DNA of 64,000 nucleotides. Origin: Lobosporangium transversale. Its lineage: Eukaryota; Mortierellomycota; Mortierellomycetes; Mortierellales; Mortierellaceae. Location of the stretch: contig NW_019029007.1 of assembly GCF_002105155.1 (NCBI RefSeq), forward strand, positions 450,054 to 514,053, in the 5' to 3' direction. Made by a program: the position numbers and the translations under genes. Below are positions 1 through 11,030 of this stretch, in pieces. Numbering within the stretch: the first letter of the stretch is position 1; each line of letters opens with the position of its first letter. The notes under the pieces were generated by a model. That model made no database searches and was not told the origin of the DNA. It was given only the letters and a program-made list of their open reading frames with translations.

Positions 1-816
1 GGTCATAGGTTTTAACCTATTAAATATTGACTCTTATCTTCTTTGACAACTTATTCAACATGTAGCGTTGAGAAGCAGGAGCGGCCACCAAGTCACCAGG
101 CTATTGTGAGCGAACATGAGCGTATCGAGAAGGAACTGAAAGCACGAAAATCAGGACATGAGCATTTTCCACCACTTGCCAAAGACGACGAGCAACGCGT
201 GAGTTCATTATACTGCTTTCGTTTTACACTTTTTTTGAGATCATCTCTTTCTTGGACCAAACTTAAAAGTCCAGGTATTTAATGTCTTTTCTTTTTTTTT
301 TCTTTTTTTTTTTTTTGTATTATTCTACTAGGTTGCTGAAGCTCTAGCGGATGGATATGGTCAAGTAGCGCGGAAGGATTTAATGTTGCGATTCTCAAAA
401 AAGATATTCAGACATTGCGACCAGGTCAATGGCTTAATGACGAGGTCATCAATTTTTACGGAAATCTAATTATGGCCAGGAGCAAAGAATCCACAGAGTT
501 ACCGAAGGTCCATGTTTTTAGCACCTTTTTTTACAAAACGCTCAGCGAAAATGGCTATGAAAAAGTCAGGCGATGGACCAAAAAGGTATAGAATGGAGAT
601 GAACGTGAGCAGATGAGGATGTTATAATCAGGAGCATGAAAGCTAATGTTATTTTTCTTATTTGGTCACTTTAGATCAAATCTTCGACATGGATTATGTG
701 CTTATACCATTCATCACTCAGGCAATCACTGGACCACAGCTGTGATCGACATGAAGAAGAAAAGGATAGAATATTATGACTCGCTTCTTGGCAATAATCC
801 TAAATGTTTCTGGTGA

Positions 817-852
<36 letters not shown>

Positions 853-1166
853 TTGGTCAAGTTGAACCTTACTGTTAAGCGAAACTAAAGATTCTTTTTT
901 TATTTCTTCCACTTTATGAAGCTTCTTCGTAATTACCTTGAATCAGAACACAGATAAACTGAAAGAAGCCATTTGATTTTCATGGATGGGAAAATGATTG
1001 TCCCAAAGACATTCCCACTCAAAAGAATGGATTTGATTGTGGAGTGTTCACATGCACATTCATCGAGTTCAAGAGTCGAGGACAGGATCAGTTAGATTTT
1101 TCACAGAGGAATATGGATTATCTCCGCAAGAAGATTGCTCTTAGCATAATAAACAAGAGCCTTTGA
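1..1166 (+). CDS. ULP1: ULP1-type SUMO protease (peptidase C48), 5' end cut by window
   Basis: This is the catalytic half of a cysteine protease that matures SUMO and removes it from proteins, usually at the nuclear envelope. The sequence shows the family's entry motif [12 protein letters not shown] near 430-470. The catalytic His lies in [14 protein letters not shown] (about 710-755), the Asp in IEYYDSLLG (about 770-795), and the Gln and Cys in [14 protein letters not shown] (about 1015-1060). The frame ends at the TGA at 1164-1166. Introns with GT-AG ends are visible at about 200-331, 585-674 and 815-920. Two one-base frame breaks interrupt it, near 372-378 and near 707, both inside conserved sequence, so they are probably sequencing errors. 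An acceptor-like tgtag near 55-60 suggests that earlier exons lie left of the window. The assignment to the ULP1/SENP1 branch rather than ULP2 rests on the [10 protein letters not shown] motif. Confidence 0.9.
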
Positions 1167-1369
1167 TTTTGGAAGGAAAAAAAAAAAGCGGGGGGACGCA
1201 TAATCGTCAATTCTAATAGTTATTTTTGTCATGAATGTGCCCGAGATGATTGTGGATGGATTTATGCAAAGATTCGGATGTTTTATTATTTGTTATGATA
1301 TGGCTATGGATGGTCAACCAGTCAAGGCAATGTGAAGGAGATAATTAAACAGAAAAGAATACAAACAAA

Positions 1370-3288
1370 TTAGTGTTTCTATCACACACCAAGCATTAGT
1401 ACAAAAAAATAAAAATAAATAATAAAAAATAAAAAAAAACAATACAATACTTACACGAAGAAGAGCAAGTGCTTTTTCCAGATTATCAATGGCCGTCGGA
1501 ATGTCATCATATGTTAATGCAGAAACGGTCCATTTAACAATGCTTCTGAATTTGGGTATTGACAGCAGGGTCCAGAACCATCTGGACAGGTGTGTATGGG
1601 ATTTGAGAGACGGTGCCTGTAGTGGTTGTGATTGTGGATGCAGATGTGGCTGTGGTTGTGGCTGTGTTTGAGAATGAGGCTGATGCTGATAAGGTGCGGA
1701 AGGCTGGGAGAATCCAGAAGATGGCTGGACATATGAGTTTGGTGAAGGTGTGTTCATATGACTCACAGTAGGTTGTTGTTGATATGGACCACTACTATGA
1801 GGTTGATTGTTTCCTACTCCATATCCGTATTGTGTGTCCGAAGGCCCTGTAATGTGTCCTGAAGTTGGTGGAGAGTTGATATTGGCCGCAGTGGGATTAA
1901 AAGTAGAGGGTATTGATGTTTGTGATGGTGGTGCAGCTGCTGGTTGGTATATGTTCTGACTCTGGTTCTGGCCAAAGGTGGGGTTGGGGCTATGGGACGC
2001 TTGACTCCAATTGTTGTTGTTACTGTCAGTAAAGGTCCCGTTTAAGGCATTTCCACCACCAACGTTACTGCCGCTTGTGCTGGAAGGTCCCAAGGGAGGC
2101 GAAGGGAATTGGAGATTGTTGGGAATCCAGACTGAGGCGTTGTTATCATAGATGAGGATGGGACACAGGAGTGGAAGTATAGGAGTGAATGCTGAAGTAA
2201 CATTGGTATTATCAAGATCATTGTTGTTGACTTTATTATCGCCTCCCAACATGTCCAATGAAGATTCCAATCCTGTCAAGTTGGCGCTAGCACTGGCATC
2301 TGTGATGATCTCCTCCTTGGGTTTATCAGCTCCTGGTGGTAAGGGGGGCGTACGACCATCACGAAGTGCTTTTACAATCTCGGCAGCCTCCATTTGGAAT
2401 ATTTGATCTTGGCTTCGACTTCAGAATCAATATCACCAAACACTTTGAGTAGTTCCAGAAAGTTAGCAGCAGCGACAAAATTCTTGGCAGTTTTTCTTTT
2501 GTTTGTTGAAGGAAAAACAGTACGCACAAAAAAAAAAAAAAAAAAAAAAATAGTAAGGATATGAGCCCTGATTTTTGCACATTTTATGAGAATGACGATG
2601 TATGTCCCCTACTGTGAACCTTGTCCAGCACGGTCTTCGTCGTCAGCTCTGCTAAAGATCTTGAGGGCAAAGTTCTCAATGTGAGCATATCCAACCAAAT
2701 CACTCGAGATGGCCTCATTCTCTCCAATCTCTTTTCGTTGCTGTTATGGAAAAGGACACACAAAGAAAAAAGGGTTCATTAGTATTTTACATGATATTAT
2801 TTTTACAAATGCTTCTCTAGAATGCCAAGAATCCTGTGTTACACTGATAGCAGGCATAAAGCCGGTTAAAAAAAAAAAAAAAAAAAAAAAGAAATGAATT
2901 CCTCCTTTACTTCCTGCGCCAGCACTTGTTCTTACCTTCTCCAAAGTATCGAGTAGCTCCACACAAACGCCCTGTTGCTAGCATCCTGTCCTGCCTTAGG
3001 AATAGCCAATTTGGCAGCATAATAATTGGCTGGGGATGAATATATATATAAAGACAGAATGGCAGCGAGAAAGAGAAAGCGATAATAATGAATGAACAAT
3101 TCCTCGTGAATAATGAACAAACCCCATTATACTTTTTCACAATTTTTTTTTTTTTTTTTTTTTCCTTATTCTTTTATCTATTATATACCATAGTATGACA
3201 CGATAGGTTCACGGCCCTGCAACTGGGCAGCGCGTTGCAGGTATGGAGTGATGGACTTAAGTCCCTCAGGGACGTTTGCAGCAGACAT
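1370..3288 (-). CDS. VTA1: Vacuolar protein sorting-associated protein VTA1 (LIP5 homologue)
   Basis: VTA1 stimulates the AAA-ATPase VPS4 during ESCRT-III disassembly at multivesicular bodies. The N-terminus starts at the ATG at 3286-3288 with MSAANVPEGLKSITPYLQRA, followed by REPIVSYY and YYAAKLAIPKAG, the MIT-like helical region. A second conserved block, KTAKNFVAAANFLELLKVFG (about 2430-2500), leads to AAEIVKALRDGRTPPLPP. A long Asn/Ser/Pro/Gln linker follows, and the C-terminal VTA1 box reads VSALTYDDIPTAIDNLEKALALL (about 1455-1525). A donor gtaagtattg follows that box, and the likely last exon adds Arg-Lys-His and a TAA at 1370-1372. At least three introns contain poly(A/T) runs. A one-base loss near 2395 breaks the frame between KYSKW and KAAEIV. 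The gene is divergent from MPP10, with 278 bp between start codons. Confidence 0.9.
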
Positions 3289-3566
3289 TTAAAGTATAAA
3301 GGTAGAGACAAGGAATGAAAAAAGCGCGGAGACAAAGAAGAGAAAAGCGCGTTTGCAAATAAGAGAGCACTCGGGTATAAGTCATGTGGTATTTAGTAGT
3401 CATCAATAAGCCACATTGTTTATGTACAGTCTTTTTTTTTTTTTTTAAACAAAAAGAGGTGGCCTTTTCAATAACGACCTTTGCCTCATCTCCTGCAAAC
3501 ATCAGCTGCTTGACTTGGCTTGACACTGTCTTCAAACATATACACATTTACATATAACACAGCATA
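3289..3566. promoter_or_regulatory. Divergent intergenic region between VTA1 and MPP10
   Basis: The start codons of the minus-strand VTA1 and the plus-strand MPP10 are 278 bp apart, so both promoters must lie here or overlap the 5' ends. A T14 tract sits at about 3431-3445 and a TATA-like tttaaagtataaagg lies just beside the VTA1 start. The role is inferred from gene order only. Confidence 0.5.
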
Positions 3567-4999
3567 ATGTCATTAGAAAAAGACAATGCCTGATGAGGCA
3601 TTGCTAAAGTCTTTCCATGACCAGGTTCTCGCTCGACCAGAGGTTTTCCTTACAAAGTCTGAGACTTCGGCTGAGGCAAGCCAAAGCCATCACAAAATAC
3701 CTCTATGACCTTGGTAAAATAAAATTGGCATTAGAGAAACACTATTATTATGTTTTTTTTTTTTTTTCTCTGATTCATTAAGATGGCTTTAAGCAATTGA
3801 TTGATAACCATGGGTACTTAGACTGACTTTTTTTTTTCTTTCTTTTAGGCAAGTCAACTGAATCTGGATCACTCAAGAAACATGGCTCCATGTTAGAAGA
3901 ATTATTTATCGATGGCTTTGATAACGACCAAATCTGGGAAGAGATTCATATGCAAAATACGCCTTTCCTATCTTACCTCAAGCTAGAACTTAAAAACCTT
4001 AAATCTAACAATCAGGAACACCATCGTCAAAAGCAGCAGCTAGTGATGATGATGAGGACGAGAATAAGGGGGGAAGAAAGCATGGTCAGGATCATGATCA
4101 AGCAGAAGATGATGATGAGGCAGAAATGAATTTGGGCCTTGATGATGAGATATGGTGTTGATATCGCTGATACTGATCACATGGAAGGGTTCTCTGGTGA
4201 AGATGATGCAGAAAATTTTGATGACATGGAACCAGAGGATTATCAGGAAAGGGGAGAGGATGAGGATGATGATGATGATGAAGAAGAAGAAGAAGAAGAA
4301 GAAGAAGACTTGGATGATCTCGATCTGCCAGTCAAGAAAAAGGACCAAGACCTCAGAAGTGGATGATGATTTTTTTAATCTTGAGGAGTTCAATGCCTTA
4401 ACAGAGAAACAGGAGCAGGATGAGCTGGAAGACAAGGAACCCGAAGATGATGATGAGGAGATTGACTACTTTGCAGATCCGGATGTTATTGAAAGTGGTG
4501 ATGAGGATGACGATTTCGGAAACATGGGCGAGAATGAGGATGAAGCAGATGCTCACGGTAAATTTATAAAGATGCGATACCTTTTGCTATGTTTCTAATC
4601 AAAAAAAAAAAAAAAAAAAGACCGTTGTTGACCATTTTTAATGTGTGCATGTGGGTGTGCATTTTTTTTTTTTATAGACGTGACATACAAGGACTTTTTC
4701 GCTCCACCACCAAGAGGAACGACTAACAGGTTTAAGGCTCAACGCCCATCAAAAAATAATGAAGACTCTTTTGGTAAAGCTGAAAATAGCGATGATCTGG
4801 AGATGGAAGACGCTGATGAAGATGATGAAAATGCAGAGATCAATGAACTCGGTGATAGGGTCTCTAATCTCTTTGGAATAGACGAAGCGGAAGATGATGA
4901 AGCAGGTAAAGAAAAAAAAAAAAGAACAACTTTGATTGAAGAAAGGGCTTATCAACCTTTTTTTTTAATTCACTATGGATGACGAAGAATTAATTTGTT

Positions 5000-5034
<35 letters not shown>

Positions 5035-6004
5035 TTACAGAAAAACTGTCAAAGTTTGAAAAGCAACAGAGGAAACTCAAGGCACAGATCGAGGCATTAG
5101 AGCAGGAGAATGTTGCAGCTAAAGACTGGACCATCAAAGGAGAGGCATCATCTTTCAGATCGTCCTGTCAACAGTTTGCTAGAGGAGGATCTTGATTTCG
5201 AGACGGTAGCGAAGCCTATTCCTGTTATCACCGCAGAGACAACACAGACGTTAGAAGACATGATCAAGGAACGTATCTTGGCTGGTAATTTTGATGATGT
5301 GGTTCGCAAGGCCGCACCCAACCAAAAGGCCTTCAATCCATCCACAAGAGTCGAGATTTCTGATGAGAAATCAAAGAAATCACTTGCAGAACTGTATGAG
5401 GATGAATATGTTCGTCAGACATCGACCACAGGGCCTGTGTTGAGTGAGCGTGAAGCAGCCTTGGAGAAGAAACATGAAGAATCACACAATTATGGCAACA
5501 GCTTTGCCAAAAGCTTGATTCGCTCAGCAATTGGCATTACACACCCAAGCCACCCAAGGCTGAACTCACAGTGGTTACGAATGCACCAGCGATCAGTATG
5601 GAGGAAGCTATTCCTGTCAGTGTTGCTGATGCGGCACTATTAGCCCCAGAGGAAGTCTACTCTGCAGGTAAACAACCCATCAAGGGCGACACTGAGATGG
5701 AACAGGCTGATAGGAAACGGAAGCGTGCTCAGGCTAAAAAGGCCAAGAAGGTCGAGATCCGAGAAAAGGCTCGCAAGGAAGCAGAACGCAAAGCCGAAAG
5801 GGAGGCCAGAGACCGGAGATTGGGTCGCCAGCCTGGGGACAAAGGGAACTCCAAGACAGTGGTGCGCGACAAGATGGATGCTGTCAAAGCATTTCAGGTC
5901 AAAAGAACATCAGCTTCATCGATCGCGAGGGCAACAAGAGGTCAAGTATCAAGAATGGTTCATCACAAGCAGAAAATTCCAAAGGCGCCAAGCTCAAGTT
6001 GTAA
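3567..6004 (+). CDS. MPP10: U3 small nucleolar ribonucleoprotein MPP10
   Basis: MPP10 is a nucleolar component of the SSU processome, needed with IMP3 and IMP4 for 18S rRNA maturation. The start gives MSLEKDNA followed by DEALLKSFHDQVLARPEVFL. Then come ITKYLYDLGKSTES, IDGFDNDQIWEEIHMQN, a long Asp/Glu-rich block (about 4030-4560), DVTYKDFFAPP, the coiled EKLSKFEKQQRKLKAQIEAL, DRPVNSLLEEDLDFETVAKP and LAELYEDEYVRQT. The C-terminus is lysine-rich with EREARDRRLGRQ and ends at the TAA at 6002-6004. Introns are visible at 3714-3848, 4558-4677 and 4906-5040; the last carries about 31 consecutive T just before the acceptor gttacag. Frame breaks occur near 3590, 3675, 4140, 4345, 5150, 5505 and 5900. 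MPP10 is essential in yeast, so these are more likely sequence errors than decay. Confidence 0.92.
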
Positions 6005-6581
6005 TATCATTACCTTTATTATTATTATTATTATTATTATCTTTCATCGCCATCGTCATCCTCATCATCATTGTCAGCATCAACTCTTTCTCTTCGCCTT
6101 TTCCTACCCCCCTTTTTTTTACTGCTTTATACACCATTATCGCCTTTCAATCTGTCATCCACATGTTCGCATTTTCTAGATTACATTAAATATTAAATCC
6201 TCTTTTCTCACCATGCAAAAAAAAAAAAAAAAAAAACGGGAGGTTCTGCATGGTGTGTAGTAGCAAATACTTCATATTTCCATGCATCTATCTCACACGT
6301 TTGTTGTTTGTTTGGTTCGCATGATACTGTACATGTCATGGGTCACAACCTCTGACAAAAAACACTGCCCTGCATTCATGTACAGAGGCTTTTTTGACTT
6401 TTGGCTTTTTTGGCTTGTTTGGCTTTTTTTTTTTTTTTTTTTTTTTTTTTGGTTTTTCGTTTCCTTTTGTTTGTTTTGGGTCACACGGAAGCATCATGCT
6501 CTTGTTCTTTACTTAAAAGAAGAAAGGAAGGAGTGAAGGAGAAGAAGGTAAAGACTCTTTGTTTCCCCTCTTCTCTTCCCC

Positions 6582-6617
<36 letters not shown>

Positions 6618-7183
6618 GTTTAAGGATACATGTCAATTTAGAAGCAGGCTGTTAAGAAAAAAAAAAAAAAAAAAAAAAAAAGAGATACGTTTATGAATAT
6701 GGGCACATCGAGGACAATAGAATTGTGAACGTGCCCAACAACAATGCGGAGCCTTTTACGAGCGGAGATCTTTTGTGTATCTTTTTTACCGCGCTTTTGT
6801 CATTAAAGTTTGGTCCCTTTCTCAACAAATAAGCATGTGTCAACAATCTGGTTTTTCTTTTTTTGCCGATGATTATATAGTCTGCCCTTATTATTGAATA
6901 TTGAATTATGCATCATGACTTATTACATGGGATTAAACAGAATATTATGGATGTACATGTACTTGAGTACGGGGATTAAAACATAAAAAGGCGTACATGT
7001 ATATGTAACGTATTCATGCAGCTGATGAGGCCATGGAACGCAGGAGGCCACTTGGTGCAAGTAGTGACAATGACCACTGTCGACGATGATGCTTTGTCTT
7101 TTTTTTTCTTTTGACGGCGCCTATTATGCCCATCGACCTCACTGGCATTGTTTAACACGTTTGCTTTGTTGGTTGCTCGCTTG
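6005..7183. other. Intergenic, simple repeats
   Basis: No coding signal is seen. The stretch holds an ATT trinucleotide repeat (about 6016-6041), a CATCAT-rich segment, poly(A) at 6218-6236 and 6656-6680, and poly(T) at 6424-6450 and 6587-6616. It is probably 3' untranslated DNA of MPP10 followed by spacer. Confidence 0.6.
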
Positions 7184-8844
7184 TTAATGTTTGAAAATAA
7201 AATTGGTACTTTGAGATGTTTCTTGACTGTGTCCTTGAATGACAGAGACGGCTACCACTACCGTTACTGTTGACCTTACTGTTATCGCAACCATATTCGG
7301 GGTGTAAAGTAGCATCAGCGCATCAGAAGTACCATTCCCATCAATCCAGTCCTTGGTCTGTACTTCGATCTCATCATCTTCTTTAAAATCTTTAGCCTCG
7401 GGGTAGGATAGTAGCTTATGCTCTTGTTGTTGTTGTAAGGGGAGAGGAAACTGGTTAGAGGGTGAATGCTCTATGAGAGCTTCTGGCACAGGGACAGAGA
7501 ATGTTAGCGTGGTTGGGGCTCTTGGTTGTGCTATTGTTGTCGCCGTGTCAGTATCTGTGCCAGGGCTTGTACCTATGCCAGAGCTCACGCTTGCGAGGGC
7601 AATGGTAGGAGATATGTCGATCGGTTGCTGCTCCTGCTCCTGTTCCTTCCGTTCTTGCACGGCCGCACTAACCTGTGCTCCCTTTACTGTACCCTATCAT
7701 TGCCCTTTACAGATCCCGATCCGCCCCCTCCGGTCGAGAGATTGATTTGGCCATCGCGGCTGTTGTTGCAGTTGCCATGTTTGTTGTGCTTACCAAAAGC
7801 TGCTCTTTAAATTTGGACCATCCTTCACCCATCTGATTCCAAGACGTTGGCAATGGTAGAGAAGCTTTTCTTCGGTAGGCTGCACTATTATTGTTGTTCC
7901 TGCTATAACCACGCTTTCGACCACGACTGGTCCCTTCATCACCGCTATCGCCACTACCACTGCCATTATTATTACAGCTATTAGTGTGGACCCCGTACCC
8001 CTCATTACTTCTGCCCCGACGTAGGCTGATGATGTTGTGATGATTATTTTACTATGCCGTCGATGGCTTTCTCGATACAATCTTGGCAAATCGTTGGACA
8101 TAGCCCAGTCCAAAGCATTCTTCACAAGCCTTTCGGCCATTTTTGCAGTAGATACAGGGCGTTAGAAAGGAGGAAGGGGATGCAGAAGAAGATGAAGGAA
8201 GAACAAGAGGCGAAGCTGCTACTGTTGTTCCTGTTGGCGATGCCATTTTTGAGCTGTTGGCTGCAGCACCATTAATTCTTGTTGATACAGCGATATTGGA
8301 TGAAAAGGTGATCGATGTGGGCGAACAAGCTGACTGTGGGGTAGGAGAAGGATTAAATGAGGCCGTTGATACGGGAGCAGATATAGGTACAAGATCTGAA
8401 GGCTCGAAAGAAAGGCTTCTTCGTGCAGAAACGAGATTGATGCCCTAGAGGCGTTGCCGGTGTCTGTGCTAGTTGTAGTTGTTGAAGCGGATGGGATGGC
8501 CGCGTTCAAAACAGAGGGTGATGACAGACGATGGGCGCTTTTGCTTTGGGGTTTTTACCTTGGTATTGACCAGAGCAAGGAGATCTTGTTGTCAATGCTA
8601 ATGACGATGATAGCAAGGATGGGGACAGGGCGGACGTTGAGGGTTTTAAATAAGAAGGTGAGGGCGCCGAATAGCACATATGGCAGACGATAGAGCCCAG
8701 AGTACACTTTCTACAGCGTTCTCGGACGAAGCCCCGATGGCATTCAGGATTGCCATTGGCTCGACATGGTTTAGTGGGGACAGCAATGGAGCTACTGGTA
8801 AACGTAGTAGTCCTCCGGAGTGCATGAATATCGAATGAAGACAT
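7184..8844 (-). CDS. Cysteine-rich (DnaJ-zinc-finger-like) protein, paralogue of 20551-21212
   Basis: I do not recognise a named family. The ATG is at 8842-8844. Near the N-terminus are paired cysteines: KPC, then EC-x7-RC-x2-C-x5-VC-x2-C (about 8690-8770). After an SP/T-rich linker a second cluster reads PCIYCKNGRKACEECFGLGY followed by QRICQDCIEKAI (about 8055-8180). Its C-x2-C-x-G-x-G pattern recalls the DnaJ/BSD2 zinc-binding repeat. The rest is low-complexity Asn/Ser/Gly, Gln/Glu-rich and Thr/Val-rich sequence that stays open across several frame breaks to a stop at 7184. Breaks occur near 8085 (one extra base before ICQDC), 8045, 7715 and 7690. An alternative is that the gene ends at the TAA at 8044-8046. 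Cysteine order and spacing match the gene at 20551-21212, so the two are paralogues about 12 kb apart in the same orientation. Confidence 0.6.
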
Positions 8845-10179
8845 TTTTTGGTGCGAGATCGGTTGGAGGGGGAGTTATCAGAGAAAGAGAATGAATAAGA
8901 GAAGGAAAGGGAGGAGAAGAAAAAGAAAAAAAAAAAAAAGATGCAGGTCCATTAAAATTAGAAGTATTGTGGCCATCACATTCAAAATAGTTAAATTCCT
9001 CAAGGATGGTTGAGTATCAATAGCATAGTACCTCTGATTTTCTTTGAGAGCTAATGACCTCTGAGCCGCTATATTTACTGCATTGTTGGCTGGTCTTTAT
9101 GAATGATCCTTGGTGGTAATAGCAGTAAAAGAAACTACTATGTAAGCAAATATCATTTGGTTCTTTAGGAGCCGCTAGCTGGAGCGGAAGGAAGTTGGTA
9201 CAACAGAGATAAATAAAAAGCCAGCTAATCCGGTGTCTACAGTCCAGGTCTGCCCTCAATCTTTTGTTGTTGCCGATGTGCGCCTTTAGATTGTTTGATT
9301 CTCTTATTGCGATTGCAACGTAGGGGCGGTATCGCTACAAGTAATATTTTGAAGATAAACACCACGCATGCCTTAGTATCTGCCTTCGGAACCCCTTGGT
9401 AGTCATGATGATATTGAGCTCATCGCAGGCCTGCAATGACAGATGACACTCTGTCATGATTGTTGTGTATATGTTTGTAAATATCAATGACATTACTCTA
9501 ATAGACTTATTTTCGACGCTGGATGCTGGCTGTATTTGTTTACGAGTCATGAGTTGTGAGAAAGCAATCAGAGTATTATCGACGCGATCGCTTTTTGAAT
9601 CATCTATAGAGGTGCTGCAGACATTCTTTAATTGCGAAGTCTTTTTTTTTGATGTGATAATAGCGATGAACATATAAAATGTCTGCTACTGATGTACCTT
9701 CCTTAATCCTGTACCATACCATAAGAGAATACCTGAGGCTGCTATAGACAGCATCACCAAAGTTGCTATCGCCAAGCGCTATAGTATTGCGAGCAATGCG
9801 GGTCTCCCGCCTTTTTTTTTTTTTTTTTTTTATTTTATTTTATTTATTATTTTTTATTATTTATTTATTTATTTATTTAAGCACACACTATTTTGCTGGT
9901 ATAATTGAAGTATAATATCTGTCTGTAAAACCACTGTGGAAAAACGCAGTATCAAGCACCCTCGATTTGTCACCTATATTTAACTAGTGATATTACTGAT
10001 CATGCAGTGTGGTTGATCAGCGTTCAGTCTCTATCGCTTCTGGAGTATCCCTAACCGTGAGTCCAAGAAACAGCATCAAGAGTTTAGAATGTTACAAGAT
10101 CAACAGAAAGTGTTTCTCGTTAAATCACATTAGGGTGAATTGATTGTAACACAGACAGTGAGATCATTCAATTGCATTA
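8845..10179. other. Intergenic, no recognisable gene
   Basis: Open frames here are short and unlike known proteins. The longest is 112 codons on the minus strand at 9335-9673, mostly overlapped by a plus-strand frame, and neither has a motif I recognise. Poly(T) lies at 9812-9830, followed by a TTTA/TTTTA-rich stretch to about 9880. Confidence 0.5.
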
Positions 10180-11030
10180 TTCGAATCTTCCTGAATCGTC
10201 ACATGTTGGCAGCTTCCTCAGTCGAAAAGAGCTTTAGAAATATATCCGTACCTCTAAGATCTTCCAAAATATATTTATCAGTACGGGTTATGTGGGGAAG
10301 TTGGTGCACATTGTTGAGTGGGTTGATTTCGTCGGGTTGGCATAAAATAACGACTCCAGTAGGAAGGCTGACCAGTCATTTTCTCCGACAAATTACTTCA
10401 TTGCACCTGCTACTTCCAGCTTCTTGGGGCAACTGAAATAGCAGATGTTGTTCCGTCTCAGGAGACTTCCTACATATCTGACAAATTAGAGGGAGTTTAT
10501 CAGGCATATATCGGTGGAGGCGGACACCGAAGGGGAGCTTGTCAATGAGTAGTCTCCACCACACATTCGATTTCACTCCATCTTTTGAATTATAGTATAA
10601 AGGAAGTAGCTATCCTCATTTCGTGAAGACAAGTGAATGGAAGCTTTTCTCATTTTCGGTGCCTCTGATAGTGCTGTAATTTCTTCAACCACGCTCTACA
10701 AATAAGTAAAATAGTAGATTGAATTGTTCAGAACCTTACACGGTAGTTGTAATAATATTAATAAATTGTCTTTTTCATGGCTTCTTGTTTTTATAGATCC
10801 ATAAAAGGGATTATGGAGACGGTAGGTCATCACGCCGATAAGGTTCCTCATGGAGGCCGCAAAGCCGGAGCATAACGTGCAGCCCGCATGGGATTGATAC
10901 ATCAGATATCTGAGCAAGGCAACTGGCTTCACACCCGCTTGGCGATCCATTATATGCACCCAATCGCAAAGAGTGTATCCTATGCAATAGCTGGATTCTC
11001 ACAGCCTATGGGGCTTTTGGCTTCCTAACA
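10180..11030 (-). mobile_element. Decayed non-LTR retrotransposon (LINE) 3' region
   Basis: The minus strand at 10376-10576 reads WWRLLIDKLPFGVRLHRYMP followed by CQICRKSPETEQHLLFQ and, after a frame break, CPKKLEVAGAMK and GENDWSAFLLESLFYANPTK (about 10290-10430). The order W-rllh.kLP.g.rL, then C-x2-C ... ET-x2-HLlf-C, is the zf-RVT zinc-ribbon at the end of LINE reverse transcriptases. Upstream on the same strand (10811-11002) are fragments such as LLHRIHSLRLGAYNG and GFAASMRNLIGVMTYRLH that may be the reverse transcriptase thumb. The frame is broken several times and no catalytic FADD/YADD box is seen, so this is a 5'-truncated, inactive copy. Confidence 0.55.

Noticed and set aside
1489-1671. 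Plus-strand Cys/Gly-rich frame
   Set aside because: Antisense of the Gln/Pro/His-rich linker of VTA1.
9335-9673. 112-codon minus-strand frame
   Set aside because: No family motif, mostly overlapped by an antisense frame, in a stretch otherwise without coding signal.
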